DNA of 64,000 nt, taken from contig NZ_JAKNTW010000031.1 in NCBI RefSeq assembly GCF_022213955.1, positions 79,123 through 143,122 on the forward strand. The letters are read 5' to 3'. The DNA is from Dolomitihabitans soli. Its GTDB lineage: Bacteria > Actinomycetota > Actinomycetes > Streptosporangiales > Streptosporangiaceae. The position numbers and the translations under genes were made by a program. Under the pieces are notes generated by a model that saw only the letters and a list, made by a program, of their open reading frames with translations, was not told the DNA's origin and made no database searches. Positions within the stretch are counted from its first letter, which is position 1. Each line of letters opens with the position of its first letter. Of the stretch, positions 16,145 through 25,377 are shown in pieces.

Positions 16145-16466
16145 GCCGCACACCCTGACACGCGGTCGCGACAACGGCCGATCACGCGGCCCCCTGCCGA
16201 AGAGAGGCTCCGGGCCGTCAACCAGGCGCGACCCCAATACCTGGTTGACCGACCGTTACGAAACGCGGATGGACGAAGAGGCGGAGATGCTGCGCACACC
16301 GCCGAGAGCTGCTGACCGGCTTGGAGAATGGGCCGCCATCGCCAAGCGGGACTGGAGCGACTGCCCGCCATGCTACGGTCCGGTCATGATTCAAGAGCGA
16401 TCAACAGGACCGACCGGCTTCGGGTAGCGCGCCAGGAGATACCTGGCGGTGCTACCAGGGGGCCCC
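16145..16466. other. Intergenic region without a supportable gene
   Basis: Short open frames exist, including one from an ATG at 16269 encoding a 50-odd-residue peptide, but none has a convincing ribosome binding site and family resemblance. No promoter or hairpin stands out. Confidence 0.4.
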
Positions 16467-16862
16467 ATGTCCCGCACTGCCCATCACATTTTCCTCTCCC
16501 GCTTTCGCTTCGACACCGGCGGAAGGTCGGGCAATCCTTGGCGATCGGTCAAGATCGTCGATCTGCGTTACAGCGCCGCATGCCTCCGGGAGGCGCAACG
16601 GGCCGGTGACCGACCACGCCCGATCCCCGTCCACCGCAAGGTCGACGTCTATTCCTGGGCCAGGGCCGATCCCCGTGACCGGTCGGTATCGCAATGGGCC
16701 AGGCACCAGGAGCGCCAGGCACGCCAACGCCTACGGCTGACACTCGAAGCGATCCGCCGGAGCGTCGGCGCCACGATCGACGGCCGGCTCGCCGTCGAGG
16801 CAGCCGATGATCTCGAAGTCCATCCTGCGCGGCACCGGCGCGACGCCATCTGGCTGTACTGA
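16467..16862 (+). CDS. Small basic protein of unknown function
   Basis: The 131-residue Arg/His-rich protein starts MSRTAHHIFLSRFRFD and ends HRRDAIWLY. The middle holds VDLRYSAACLREAQRAGDRP and WARHQERQARQRLR. Composition and codon use look genuine, and I recall similar short His/Arg-rich orphans in actinomycetes, but no function is known. There is no signal peptide or metal-binding Cys pair. The ATG at 16467 has AGGGGG just upstream. The downstream oxidoreductase fusion is 280 bases away. Confidence 0.6.
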   Translation: MSRTAHHIFLSRFRFDTGGRSGNPWRSVKIVDLRYSAACLREAQRAGDRPRPIPVHRKVDVYSWARADPRDRSVSQWARHQERQARQRLRLTLEAIRRSVGATIDGRLAVEAADDLEVHPARHRRDAIWLY

Positions 16863-17145
16863 CAGAGGGACACCACGTGCTCCGCCCTGGTGGGCCTGGG
16901 CGGGCCGGTGGTGCCCGGCACGCTGCGCGACCCCGCACGTTCAGGCGTGCCCCGGATAGGCGAGCCGGTCCTGGCCGACCCGGTTGACAGTGCCGCAGGG
17001 CGACGATGAAGGGCTGGATCCGGCGGGGCCGGCCGACTTCTTGAAGTCCCGCCGCCTGCTTTGCCATTCCAGCAAAGAAATTTGTCAGATTTACCGTGCT
17101 CGGCAGACAGTGGGGGCCTTCAGGAGAACCACAGGAGGGCACGTG

Positions 17146-18747
17146 ATGGACGCGAAGTACGACGTGGTCGTCGTGGGCGGCGGGGCCGCGGGGCTGAGCG
17201 GGGCGCTGACCCTGGGCCGGGCGCGCCGTTCGGTACTGGTGATCGACGCGGGACGGCCGCGCAACGCGCCGGCCGACGGGGTCCACACCTACCTCGCCCG
17301 CGAGGGCACGCCGCCCGCCGAGTTGCTCGCCGCCGGGCGGGCTGAGGTGGCCGGGTACGGCGGCGAGATCGTCACCGGCGAGGTCACCGGGGCTGAGCGC
17401 CTGGAGGACGGGACCTTCCGCGTGGCGCTCGACGACGGGGCCACGATCCTGGCCGACCGGTTGCTGGTGACCACCGGCCTGACCGATGAGCTGCCCGAGG
17501 TGCCCGGCCTGGCGGAGCGGTGGGGGCGCGAGGTGCTGCACTGCCCGTACTGCCATGGCTGGGAAGTGCGCGACCAGGCGATCGGTGTGCTGGGCAGCGG
17601 GCCGTTCGCGGTCCACCAGGCGCTGATGTGGCGGCAGTGGAGCGAGGACGTCACCCTCTTCCTGCACACCGCACCCCGCCTCGGCGGCGAAGAGCGCGAA
17701 CGGCTCGCCGCCCGCGGAGTCACCGTGGTCGAGGGGCCTGTCGCCGGCCTGGAGGTCAGCGGCGACCGCCTGACCGGGGTGGCGCTGGCGGACGGCCGGG
17801 TGGTCGGCTGCCGCGCCCTCGCGGTCACCCCCCGCTTCACCGCCCGCGCCGGCGTCCTGGCCGGTCTGGGTCTGGAGGCGGAGGAGCAGGAGAAGGACGG
17901 GCACGTGATCGGCACCCGGGTGGCCGCCGACCCGTCAGGGGCGACGCGAGTGCCCGGGGTGTGGGTGGCCGGGAACGTGGCGAACGTGACCGAGCAGGTC
18001 ATCGGCGCGGCGGCGGCGGGTGTGCGCGCCGCCGTGGCCATCAACGCGGACCTGATGGAGGTGGAGATCCGCCGCGCGGTCGCCGCCCGCCGCGCCGCCG
18101 CCCAGCCCCATGGCCAGGACGGGGCGACCTCCAACGAGGAGATCTGGAACGCCCGCTACAGCGAGAGCGAGCGGATCTGGAGCGGTGACCCGAACGCCAT
18201 GCTGGTGCGGGCGGTCTCCGGCCTGGAGCCGGGCCGCGCTCTCGACCTGGGCTGCGGCGAGGGGGGCGACGCGATCTGGCTTGCCCGGCAGGACTGGTGG
18301 GTGACCGCCACCGACATCTCCGGCGTCGCACTCGAACGCGCGGCGAAGCTCGCGGCGGACGCCGAGGTCGGCGAGCGCGTCGACTGGCAGCGGCATGACC
18401 TGGCGCGTTCCTTCCCCGAAGGAACCTTCGACCTCGTCACGGCCTCCTTCCTGTACTCCATGCACGAGATGCCGCGCGAGACGATCCTGCGAACCGCCGC
18501 GGCGGCCGTCGCCCCGGGTGGTGTGCTGCTGATCCTCGGGCACGCGGGCAGGCCGTCCTGGGAGCGCGACGACCACCACGTCCTGGACCTCCCGACCCCG
18601 CGGGAGGTGCTCGACGCGCTCGAACTCCCCGCCGGTCAATGGGAGGTGCAACTCTGCGAGGAGTACGAGCGCGTTCAGAACGACCCCGACGGAAGGCCAG
18701 GAGTCCGCACGGACAACGTGGTGAAGGTGCGGCGCAAGCTCACCTGA
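17146..18747 (+). CDS. Fused NAD(P)/FAD oxidoreductase (thioredoxin reductase-like) and class I methyltransferase
   Basis: The protein is 533 residues. Residues 1-300 form a thioredoxin-reductase-like flavoprotein with the FAD motif VVVGGGAAGLSG, the redox pair CPYC in HCPYCHGWE near residue 130, the NAD(P) motif GVLGSGPFA and a final WVAGNV. Residues 325-533 form a methyltransferase with motif I ALDLGCGEGGDAIWLA and strand VTATDIS. Both halves keep their key residues. This natural fusion occurs in actinobacteria; the substrate is unknown, though a small electrophile or thiol is plausible. The ATG at 17146 follows AGGAGG. An AT-rich stretch with GAAATTTGTCAGATTT lies upstream. Confidence 0.88.
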   Translation: MDAKYDVVVVGGGAAGLSGALTLGRARRSVLVIDAGRPRNAPADGVHTYLAREGTPPAELLAAGRAEVAGYGGEIVTGEVTGAERLEDGTFRVALDDGATILADRLLVTTGLTDELPEVPGLAERWGREVLHCPYCHGWEVRDQAIGVLGSGPFAVHQALMWRQWSEDVTLFLHTAPRLGGEERERLAARGVTVVEGPVAGLEVSGDRLTGVALADGRVVGCRALAVTPRFTARAGVLAGLGLEAEEQEKDGHVIGTRVAADPSGATRVPGVWVAGNVANVTEQVIGAAAAGVRAAVAINADLMEVEIRRAVAARRAAAQPHGQDGATSNEEIWNARYSESERIWSGDPNAMLVRAVSGLEPGRALDLGCGEGGDAIWLARQDWWVTATDISGVALERAAKLAADAEVGERVDWQRHDLARSFPEGTFDLVTASFLYSMHEMPRETILRTAAAAVAPGGVLLILGHAGRPSWERDDHHVLDLPTPREVLDALELPAGQWEVQLCEEYERVQNDPDGRPGVRTDNVVKVRRKLT

Positions 18748-18871
18748 CGGGGACGGCCGAGAAAGGGGCCGGATCCCGGCGCTGAGCGCGCGACTTCACG
18801 TTGTTCCTTTCTCGGCCCGGGGGTGGATCTATCGATGGAGATCCGGTCGGGTCGCCGATTCGGCTGTCGGG

Positions 18872-19912
18872 TCAGTTGCCGATGTTTGCCTGCGGGCCGG
18901 CGTAGGTCCGTAGGAGGTTCGGTACGTCGGCCGCCGGGTCGAGGGTGTAGGAGTAGAAGCTCCTGGGGTTGAACGCGGTGCCCTTCTCCTTCACCTTGCC
19001 GCTGCCCCAGGTGCTGTTGACCACGATGTTGCCGCGCTGCACCAGCTCGCCGGCTTCGACGTAGTAGGGGTCCTTCACGGTGTCGTAGTAGCTGTTCTCG
19101 ATGACCGCCTTCGTCTTGCCGCGCACGAAGTTGCCGTACCCGCTGATGTTCTGCAGGTAGTTGTTGTACATGTGCAGGTTGGCGATGTTGTCCGCGCTGG
19201 GGTTGCGCGAGTTGGTGTTCTGGAACCAGTTGTGGTGGATCGTGATCTGCGACGTGACGTTGTCGGTCCAGCCGATGCCGAAGGTCTTGTTGTTCTCGAC
19301 GAAGTGATTCCACGAGACGGTGAGGTTCGTGGTGTCCTTGCGGCTGTCCAGGAGACCGTCGTTCATCCTGGTCAGCCGGTTGTGGTCGATCCAGATGTGA
19401 TCGGCGGTGTCGATCTGGACGGCGTCGTAGTCGTAGGAGTCGTCGCCGGGGTCGTCGTCGGGCATGCGGGTGTCGCGGATGGTCAGGTTGCGGATGATCA
19501 CATTGCTGACGCCGGCCTTGAGGAAGAAGCCGCCGCCGACGATCTCGCCGCCGGTGCCGACGCCGACGACGGTCTTGTTCGAACCGACGCGCAGCTCCGT
19601 GCCCTTCGGGCTGATGTTGATCCGGCCCGCGACCTTGATGATGTACGGCTCGGCGGCCGTCACGTATCTGTTGAGGTCGGCCTGTGTGGTGACCGTGACG
19701 GTCTGGCCACCCGCGCCGCCGGTGGTGGCGCCGTGGCCGTTGCCGGGCAGGGCGGCGAAGCCGTCAGGAGTGGACGGCCAGGATCGCGCTGCGGTGGCGA
19801 CCCCACCGGCGGGCGACGCGACCGTGGCGACGGCGACGGAGGCGAGCAACGGCAGGGTCGCCGCCGCGGCCAGTGCGGTGACTCTGCTGCGCGTGGGCCT
19901 GAATGTCTTCAC
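18872..19912 (-). CDS. Secreted pectate lyase, polysaccharide lyase family 1
   Basis: The 346-residue enzyme has a signal peptide (1 to about 42) and a right-handed parallel beta-helix. PL1 marks are VQIDTADHIWIDHNRLTRMNDG, with WIDHN, and the following HHNWFQNTNSRNP. The calcium-binding Asp residues and the catalytic Arg region lie in these segments. It cleaves polygalacturonate by beta-elimination outside the cell. It is divergent from a sugar ABC operon, so the operon may import oligogalacturonides or other pectin fragments it releases. Confidence 0.92.
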   Translation of the reverse strand: MKTFRPTRSRVTALAAAATLPLLASVAVATVASPAGGVATAARSWPSTPDGFAALPGNGHGATTGGAGGQTVTVTTQADLNRYVTAAEPYIIKVAGRINISPKGTELRVGSNKTVVGVGTGGEIVGGGFFLKAGVSNVIIRNLTIRDTRMPDDDPGDDSYDYDAVQIDTADHIWIDHNRLTRMNDGLLDSRKDTTNLTVSWNHFVENNKTFGIGWTDNVTSQITIHHNWFQNTNSRNPSADNIANLHMYNNYLQNISGYGNFVRGKTKAVIENSYYDTVKDPYYVEAGELVQRGNIVVNSTWGSGKVKEKGTAFNPRSFYSYTLDPAADVPNLLRTYAGPQANIGN

Positions 19913-20224
19913 GACGTTCTGTTCCTTCCTGTGGGGGCAACCTGGGGATCCGTCAGGTTGGTCGATCCGGAACTCGGCGTGACAGGGTTGCGGCCCGCCG
20001 AGCGCCGCAGGTCCCTCCGGAAGGCGTCCTGGGGTTCGGAGCGGACGCCGACGTGTTGGGGCAGGGGACAGGGACCAGCGGAGACGGTGGCGGAGACGCG
20101 GTGCCGTGCAGGTGCGGTCGGCCCGGGAGCCGACGCGTCATCGCAGTCGGCGGCCAGGGCGCCGCACCCGGGTTGTGAGGGCGTGAATCCCGGCGATGCC
20201 CTCGCGTGATCGGGATGCGCCCTC

Positions 20225-20253
20225 ACTGTAGGTAGCGGCCTAATTAGAGTCAA
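20225..20253 (-). promoter_or_regulatory. Promoter of the pectate lyase gene
   Basis: Read on the minus strand, TTGACT (20253-20248) and TACAGT (20230-20225) are separated by exactly 17 bases. Confidence 0.6.
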
Positions 20254-20283
20254 TGGCTTTCGGTTATCTATTTGTTTCATGGG

Positions 20284-20313
20284 TTGACGTAAAGCGAAAC
20301 CCCGTCGTAACGT
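20284..20313 (+). promoter_or_regulatory. Promoter of the sugar ABC operon
   Basis: TTGACG (20284-20289) and TAACGT (20308-20313) are separated by 18 bases. The 30 bases between this and the divergent promoter are AT-rich and could hold the ROK regulator site. Confidence 0.5.
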
Positions 20314-20613
20314 GACCTTCAACCTCAGACGTTGCACTGCCACCGCAGGTCAACGTCAGGGGAGACGCGCATGGTCGCTGCGTGTGCGGTGCCCGGCTCA
20401 ATCTCCCAGTCGGCTTACGCGCGAAGGTCACACCGTCGTGACCTGACTCCCACCGCTGCGCTCGCAGTCCGGGTGACCCGACCGTCACCCGGCGCGCTGC
20501 CGCAGACGGCAGCGGACCGTACAGCTCCTGGCCTGTCCCGCCCCCGGCAGGGTGCGGCCCCTCCACCCCCCACCGTCGGCTCGCCGGCGTTCTCGCGAAG
20601 GGATTGCGTCCAG

Positions 20614-21948
20614 ATGACCGATGGACCCGCTCGAATTGCCCGGACGGCGTTGAGCCGCAGGGACCTGGTGAAAATGGCCGGGTTAACTGGCCTTGGCCTG
20701 GGTCTGGCCGCGTGTGGCCGTGGATTCGGCGGGGGCGGCGACGGATCCGGGGGCGGAGCCGTACAGCTGAACATGGTCTGGTGGGGCGACGCCGCCCGGG
20801 CGCAGAAGACGCAGGCGGCGCTGGACATCTTCAAGAAGGAGAACCCCGGCGTCACGGTCAAGACCGAGTATCAGGACAGCGGCCCGTACAAGGACAAGCT
20901 GGCGACCCGCTTCGCCGCGGGCGATCCGCCGGATCTGATGATGATGCGCATGGACAGCCTGCGCGAGTACGCCGACCGGGGAGCGCTGCTCGACCTCAAC
21001 GCGCACAGCGGAGCCGTCGACCTCTCCGGGCTGAGCGAGGGCGCCCGGTCGCTCTCGACCGTCGGGAACAAGAGCTTCGGCATCCCCTCCGGCCTGAACA
21101 CCATCGGCTTCGTCGTCAACAAGACCATGACCGAGAAGTACGGCGTGCAGGTTCCGGACGGCGACACCTGGGGCTGGGAGGACCTGGCCGCATTCGCGCG
21201 AGAGATCTCCAAGGCCGGCGGCGGGAAGGTCTACGGCACCGGATTCGACGCCGACACCATGGCCAACGTCATCACGTTCACCCGCCAGCGGGGTGAGGAG
21301 TTCTTCACCACGGACGGCAAGCTGGGCGTCAGCGAGGCCACGATCATCGCCTGGTTCGAGATGATCGGGGCGATGCGGGAGGAGGGCGGCTACCCGCCGG
21401 CCGGGTTCTTCGAGAACGTGGGCTCCTCGGCCGAGCAGTCGTACCTGGCCAAGGGCATGGTCGCGTCGCAGATCATTCCCACCAACAACTTCCTGGCCTA
21501 CAACGCCGCGGCCGGCGGCAACCTGGCCCTGCTCCGGATGCCCGGCGAGACCACCGGGAAGAGGCGCGGGCAGTCGATCGACACCCCGGCGCTGTGGTCG
21601 ATCGCGGCCGAGTCCAAGCATTCCGCCGAGGCGCTGAAGCTGCTCGACTTCCTCATCAACGATCCGGACGCCTCCAGGGCGACCGGCACGACCCGGGGCG
21701 TGCCGGCCAACACGAAGGTGGCCGCCGAGATCAAGTCGGCCCTGCCGCCCGACGATCAGGTCGCCACCGAGTATCTCGTCCAACTGCAGAAGGAGGAACT
21801 GCCGCGCGCCTACGCCTATCCGCCGGGCGCCAGCGGCATCGCCTCCAACCTGGAGTCGATCGCCGCCGAGGTCGAGTTCAAGCGGCAGACCCCGCAGCAG
21901 GCCGCCAAGGCGATCCTTGACGCGGGCAGGAAGGCGCTCGGCGGGTGA
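20614..21948 (+). CDS. ABC transporter sugar-binding lipoprotein
   Basis: The 444-residue extracellular solute-binding protein is of the family 1 (MalE-like) type. The N-terminus has a twin-arginine motif (SRRDLVKMAG) and a lipobox LAAC at about residue 34, followed by a Gly-rich linker, so it is a Tat-exported lipoprotein. The body has typical features such as NMVWWGDAAR and FAAGDPPDLMMM. It would capture an oligosaccharide for the two permeases encoded next. The ATG at 20614 places the signal peptide correctly; longer in-frame starts only add non-conserved residues. Confidence 0.92.
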   Translation: MTDGPARIARTALSRRDLVKMAGLTGLGLGLAACGRGFGGGGDGSGGGAVQLNMVWWGDAARAQKTQAALDIFKKENPGVTVKTEYQDSGPYKDKLATRFAAGDPPDLMMMRMDSLREYADRGALLDLNAHSGAVDLSGLSEGARSLSTVGNKSFGIPSGLNTIGFVVNKTMTEKYGVQVPDGDTWGWEDLAAFAREISKAGGGKVYGTGFDADTMANVITFTRQRGEEFFTTDGKLGVSEATIIAWFEMIGAMREEGGYPPAGFFENVGSSAEQSYLAKGMVASQIIPTNNFLAYNAAAGGNLALLRMPGETTGKRRGQSIDTPALWSIAAESKHSAEALKLLDFLINDPDASRATGTTRGVPANTKVAAEIKSALPPDDQVATEYLVQLQKEELPRAYAYPPGASGIASNLESIAAEVEFKRQTPQQAAKAILDAGRKALGG

Positions 21949-22919
21949 CGTACGTGAGCAGGCCGCCGGGAGCGGATGGCGCGCCGGTCCTGGACCCGCC
22001 GATCCCGAGCACGCCGGCACACCCGGCCCGGCATGCCGAGCCGGGCCGCGGGCGGTCCAAGCCGCACCAGGACCGGGCCGGCTATCTGTTCCTGCTGCCC
22101 TGGTTCATCGGGATGCTGTTCACCGTCATCCCGTTCTTCGCCTCGCTGTATCTGGCGTTCACCGACTACAACCTCCTCAACGCGCCGAAGTGGATCGGGC
22201 TGGACAACTTCGCGGAGATGCTCCGCGACCCGCTGCTGCACCAGTCGCTGAAGGTCACCTTCGTCTACACGTTCGTGTCGGTGCCGCTGTCCCTGGTCGC
22301 GGCGCTGGGAGTGGCGATGCTCCTCAACCGCGGCGTCCGGGGCCTGCCGGTCTACCGGGCGATCTTCTACCTGCCGTCGCTGCTCGGCGGCAGCGTCGCC
22401 GTCGTCCTGCTGTGGCGTTACATCTTCGGCCTCGACGGCGTCGTGAACGGATTCCTCGGCTGGTTCGGCATCGAGGGGCCCGGCTGGACATCCGACCCGG
22501 GTTACTCCCTCACCACGCTGATCGTCCTGCACGTCTGGACCTTCGGCTCGCCCATGGTGATCTTCCTGGCCGGGCTGCGCCAGATCCCGGTCATCTACTA
22601 CGAGGCCGCCGCCATCGACGGCGCGTCGCCGTGGCGGCGCTTTTGTTCCATCACCCTGCCGCTGCTGAGCCCGATCATCTTCTTCAACCTGATCCAGTCC
22701 CTGATCTCGTCCTTTCAGACCTTCACCCAGGGCTACGTCATGAGCGGCGGCCCGGCGAACTCCACGCTGTTCTACAACCTGTACCTCTACCAGCGAGGAT
22801 TCTCCCAGTTCGACATGGGCTACGCCTCGGCCATGGCCTGGATGCTGCTGGTGATCATCGCGGCGTTCACCGCGATCAACTTTCTGGCCGCGAAGTACTG
22901 GGTCTTCTACGACAACTGA
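21945..22919 (+). CDS. Sugar ABC transporter permease, MalF/UgpA type
   Basis: The 324-residue membrane protein has about 45 N-terminal cytoplasmic residues rich in Pro, then six membrane segments. The EAA loop reads EAAAIDGASPWRRFCSITLP near residue 220. This loop docks on the ATPase. The GTG start overlaps the lipoprotein stop by four bases (GTGA), indicating coupled translation. Confidence 0.92.
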   Translation: MTYVSRPPGADGAPVLDPPIPSTPAHPARHAEPGRGRSKPHQDRAGYLFLLPWFIGMLFTVIPFFASLYLAFTDYNLLNAPKWIGLDNFAEMLRDPLLHQSLKVTFVYTFVSVPLSLVAALGVAMLLNRGVRGLPVYRAIFYLPSLLGGSVAVVLLWRYIFGLDGVVNGFLGWFGIEGPGWTSDPGYSLTTLIVLHVWTFGSPMVIFLAGLRQIPVIYYEAAAIDGASPWRRFCSITLPLLSPIIFFNLIQSLISSFQTFTQGYVMSGGPANSTLFYNLYLYQRGFSQFDMGYASAMAWMLLVIIAAFTAINFLAAKYWVFYDN

Positions 22920-22928
22920 GGTCACGCC

Positions 22929-23810
22929 ATGCCGATCGCCAACCCGGCCCCGCCCGAGGAATCCTTCGTCGAGCGCGTGGGCAAGACCCGCCGGTCCCGG
23001 TACACCAAGCACGTGCTGCTCTGCCTGGTCGGAGCGGTCATGATGTATCCACTGCTCTGGATGGTCTCCAGCTCGGTCAAGCCCAACGAGCTGATCTTCA
23101 CCGACCTGTCGTTGTGGCCGGCCAAGTGGGACCTGGGCAACTACATCGACGGCTGGACCGCGCTGGAGCAGCCGTTCACCGTTTACCTGGTCAACTCGTT
23201 CGTGATCGTCGTGTTGAGCATCGTCGGGAACCTGGTGTCCTGCTCGCTGGCGGCGTACGGCTTCGCCCGGTTGCGGTTCACCGGCCGCAAGCTGTTCTTC
23301 ACCCTGATGCTCGGCACCATGATGCTGCCCGGTCACGTGCTGCTCGTGCCGCAGTACATCGTCTTCGCCAAGCTGGGCTGGCTCAACACCTACTACCCGC
23401 TGCTGGTGCCCAACTTCCTGGCCACCAACGCGTTCTACATCTTCCTGATGGTGCAGTTCATGCGCGCCCTGCCCAAGGAGCTCGACGACGCCGCCCGCAT
23501 CGACGGCTGCGGGCCGTTCCGCACCTTCTGGAAAGTGATCATGCCGTTGTGCCTGCCCGCGTTCGCCACCACGGCGATCTTCACGTTCATCTCGGTGTGG
23601 AACGAGTTCTTCGGGCCGCTGATCTATCTGACCGACTCCGAGCTGTACACGGTGCCGCTGGCTCTGCGGCAGTTCATCGACTCGGAAGGCCAGTCGCAGT
23701 GGGGGCAGATGTTCGCCATGTCGTTCCTGTCTCTCGCCCCGGTCATCGGGTTCTTCATCGCCGGCCAGAAATACCTGGTCAAGGGCATCGCCACCACCGG
23801 CTTGAAATAG
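22929..23810 (+). CDS. Sugar ABC transporter permease, MalG/UgpE type
   Basis: The 293-residue protein has six membrane segments and an EAA loop reading DDAARIDGCGPFRTFWKVIMP near residue 190. It pairs with the preceding permease to form the translocation pore. The gene starts 9 bases after its neighbour. No ATP-binding subunit is encoded in the operon, so a shared MsiK-type ATPase is likely, as is common in actinomycetes; this is inference. Confidence 0.92.
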   Translation: MPIANPAPPEESFVERVGKTRRSRYTKHVLLCLVGAVMMYPLLWMVSSSVKPNELIFTDLSLWPAKWDLGNYIDGWTALEQPFTVYLVNSFVIVVLSIVGNLVSCSLAAYGFARLRFTGRKLFFTLMLGTMMLPGHVLLVPQYIVFAKLGWLNTYYPLLVPNFLATNAFYIFLMVQFMRALPKELDDAARIDGCGPFRTFWKVIMPLCLPAFATTAIFTFISVWNEFFGPLIYLTDSELYTVPLALRQFIDSEGQSQWGQMFAMSFLSLAPVIGFFIAGQKYLVKGIATTGLK

Positions 23811-23831
23811 CTCTCGGAGGACTTCCCGCTC

Positions 23832-25226
23832 ATGTCACAGCACCAGGGAACGGCCGGGCGCCGGTACGCGTTCGTCGGCACCGGTTCGCGCGCCCGCATG
23901 TATCTGGAGGCGCTCCTCGGTCCGTACGCCGACCTCGGGCACCCGGTGGCGTTCTGCGACACCAATGAGGTGCGCATGTCGTACTACGACCACCTGGTCG
24001 CCGAGGCCCGGCCGGATCTGCGGATCTCGCACCACCAGGACGGCGAGTTCGGCCAGATGCTCGCGCGGGAGCGGCCCGACGTGGTCGTCGTCACCTCACC
24101 GGACGCCACGCACGCCGAGTACGTCAGCCGAGCGCTGCGCCACGGTGCGGACGTGGTGGTGGAGAAACCGCTGACCGTCGACGTCGCCGGGCTGCGGCAG
24201 ATCCAGGACGCGCTCGCCGTGAGTACGGCGGAGCTGACCGTCACCTTCAACTACCGCTACTCACCGCGGAACACCCTGGTCCGGCGGCTCATCGCCGACG
24301 GCGCCATCGGCGAGGTCACCTCGGTGGCGTTCGAGTGGTGCCTGGACACCGTGCACGGCGCCGACTACTTCCGCCGGTGGCATCGTGACAAAGCCGTCTC
24401 CGGCGGCCTGCTGGTGCACAAGGCGACCCACCACTTCGACCTGGTCAACTGGTGGCTGGCCGACACGCCCACCGTCGTGTTCGCCCGCGGCGGCCTGCGG
24501 TTCTACGGGGCGGACAACGCCCGCAGGCGCGGACTGGGACCCCGCCCGGAGCGCAGCAGGGACGCCGTCGGAGCAGCGGACCCGTTCGCGCTCGACATCA
24601 TCGCCGACGACCGGCTGCGCCGGCTCTACCACGACGGCGAACACCTGGACGGCTACAGCCGCGACCGCGACGTCTTCTCCGACGGCATCACGATCGAGGA
24701 CAACCTCAACGTCGTGGTCGGCTACCGTCGCGGCGCGTCGATGTCGTACACCCTGCACGCGCACAGCCCGTGGGAGGGGTACCGCGTCGCGATCAACGGA
24801 ACCGAGGGGCGCATCGAACTCGACGTCGTCGAGCGTGCGCACGTCGAGCCCACCGCGACCGGTGTGACGATCGGTACCGCCACCGCCGCTCGCACCGCGT
24901 CCCCCATCGCGGACCCCGGCGCCGTCACGGGCGGCCACGGCGACGGGCAGGGACAACCGCGTTCGCGGGGGACGCGGCTGCTTCTGCAACGCCATTGGGA
25001 GCCCGCCCGGCTGGTGCCGATCCCCACCGCCCAGGGCGGGCACGGCGGGGGCGACGTGATGCTGCTCGACGACGTGTTCCGCGGCCCCACCGGGGACCCG
25101 CTGCGCCGGCAGGCCGGGTTCGCCGACGGCGTCGCGAGCGTCATGGTCGGCATCGCGGGCAACGAGTCGCTGCGCACCGGGAAGGCCGTGTGCCTCGACG
25201 ACCTCGGGGTGTCGCCGGCCCCGTGA
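23832..25226 (+). CDS. Gfo/Idh/MocA family oxidoreductase
   Basis: The 464-residue protein has an N-terminal Rossmann domain (YAFVGTGSRARMY), the family motif VVVEKPLTVD (EKP) near residue 115, and a C-terminal alpha/beta domain with NYRYSPRN and GGLLVHKATHHFDLVNWWL, holding the conserved His/Asp substrate site. Such enzymes oxidise or epimerise sugars with NAD(P). At 464 residues it is longer than the usual 330 to 400. The start follows GGAGG. It would act on the sugar imported by the preceding transporter. Confidence 0.9.
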   Translation: MSQHQGTAGRRYAFVGTGSRARMYLEALLGPYADLGHPVAFCDTNEVRMSYYDHLVAEARPDLRISHHQDGEFGQMLARERPDVVVVTSPDATHAEYVSRALRHGADVVVEKPLTVDVAGLRQIQDALAVSTAELTVTFNYRYSPRNTLVRRLIADGAIGEVTSVAFEWCLDTVHGADYFRRWHRDKAVSGGLLVHKATHHFDLVNWWLADTPTVVFARGGLRFYGADNARRRGLGPRPERSRDAVGAADPFALDIIADDRLRRLYHDGEHLDGYSRDRDVFSDGITIEDNLNVVVGYRRGASMSYTLHAHSPWEGYRVAINGTEGRIELDVVERAHVEPTATGVTIGTATAARTASPIADPGAVTGGHGDGQGQPRSRGTRLLLQRHWEPARLVPIPTAQGGHGGGDVMLLDDVFRGPTGDPLRRQAGFADGVASVMVGIAGNESLRTGKAVCLDDLGVSPAP

Positions 25227-25377
25227 CCGATCGCCGCTGAGCAGCGCCGCCAGCACGTGGAACGCCCGCTGATCTCGAACCTGGGGACATCGAGAATTGT
25301 CGTACGCTCAACAGGGACAGCGTCCTGGGGGAGAGACCTTCGGCCTCATCGAGGCGGAGAGAGGCGGCGATACGATC

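Larger units (their letters stand above)
19913..20613. other. Divergent promoter region between pectate lyase and the ABC operon
   Basis: Two back-to-back promoter-like elements lie at 20225-20253 (minus) and 20284-20313 (plus). The 300-base leader before the lipoprotein ATG, and the 310 bases before the lyase, hold no gene with family resemblance. Confidence 0.5.
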
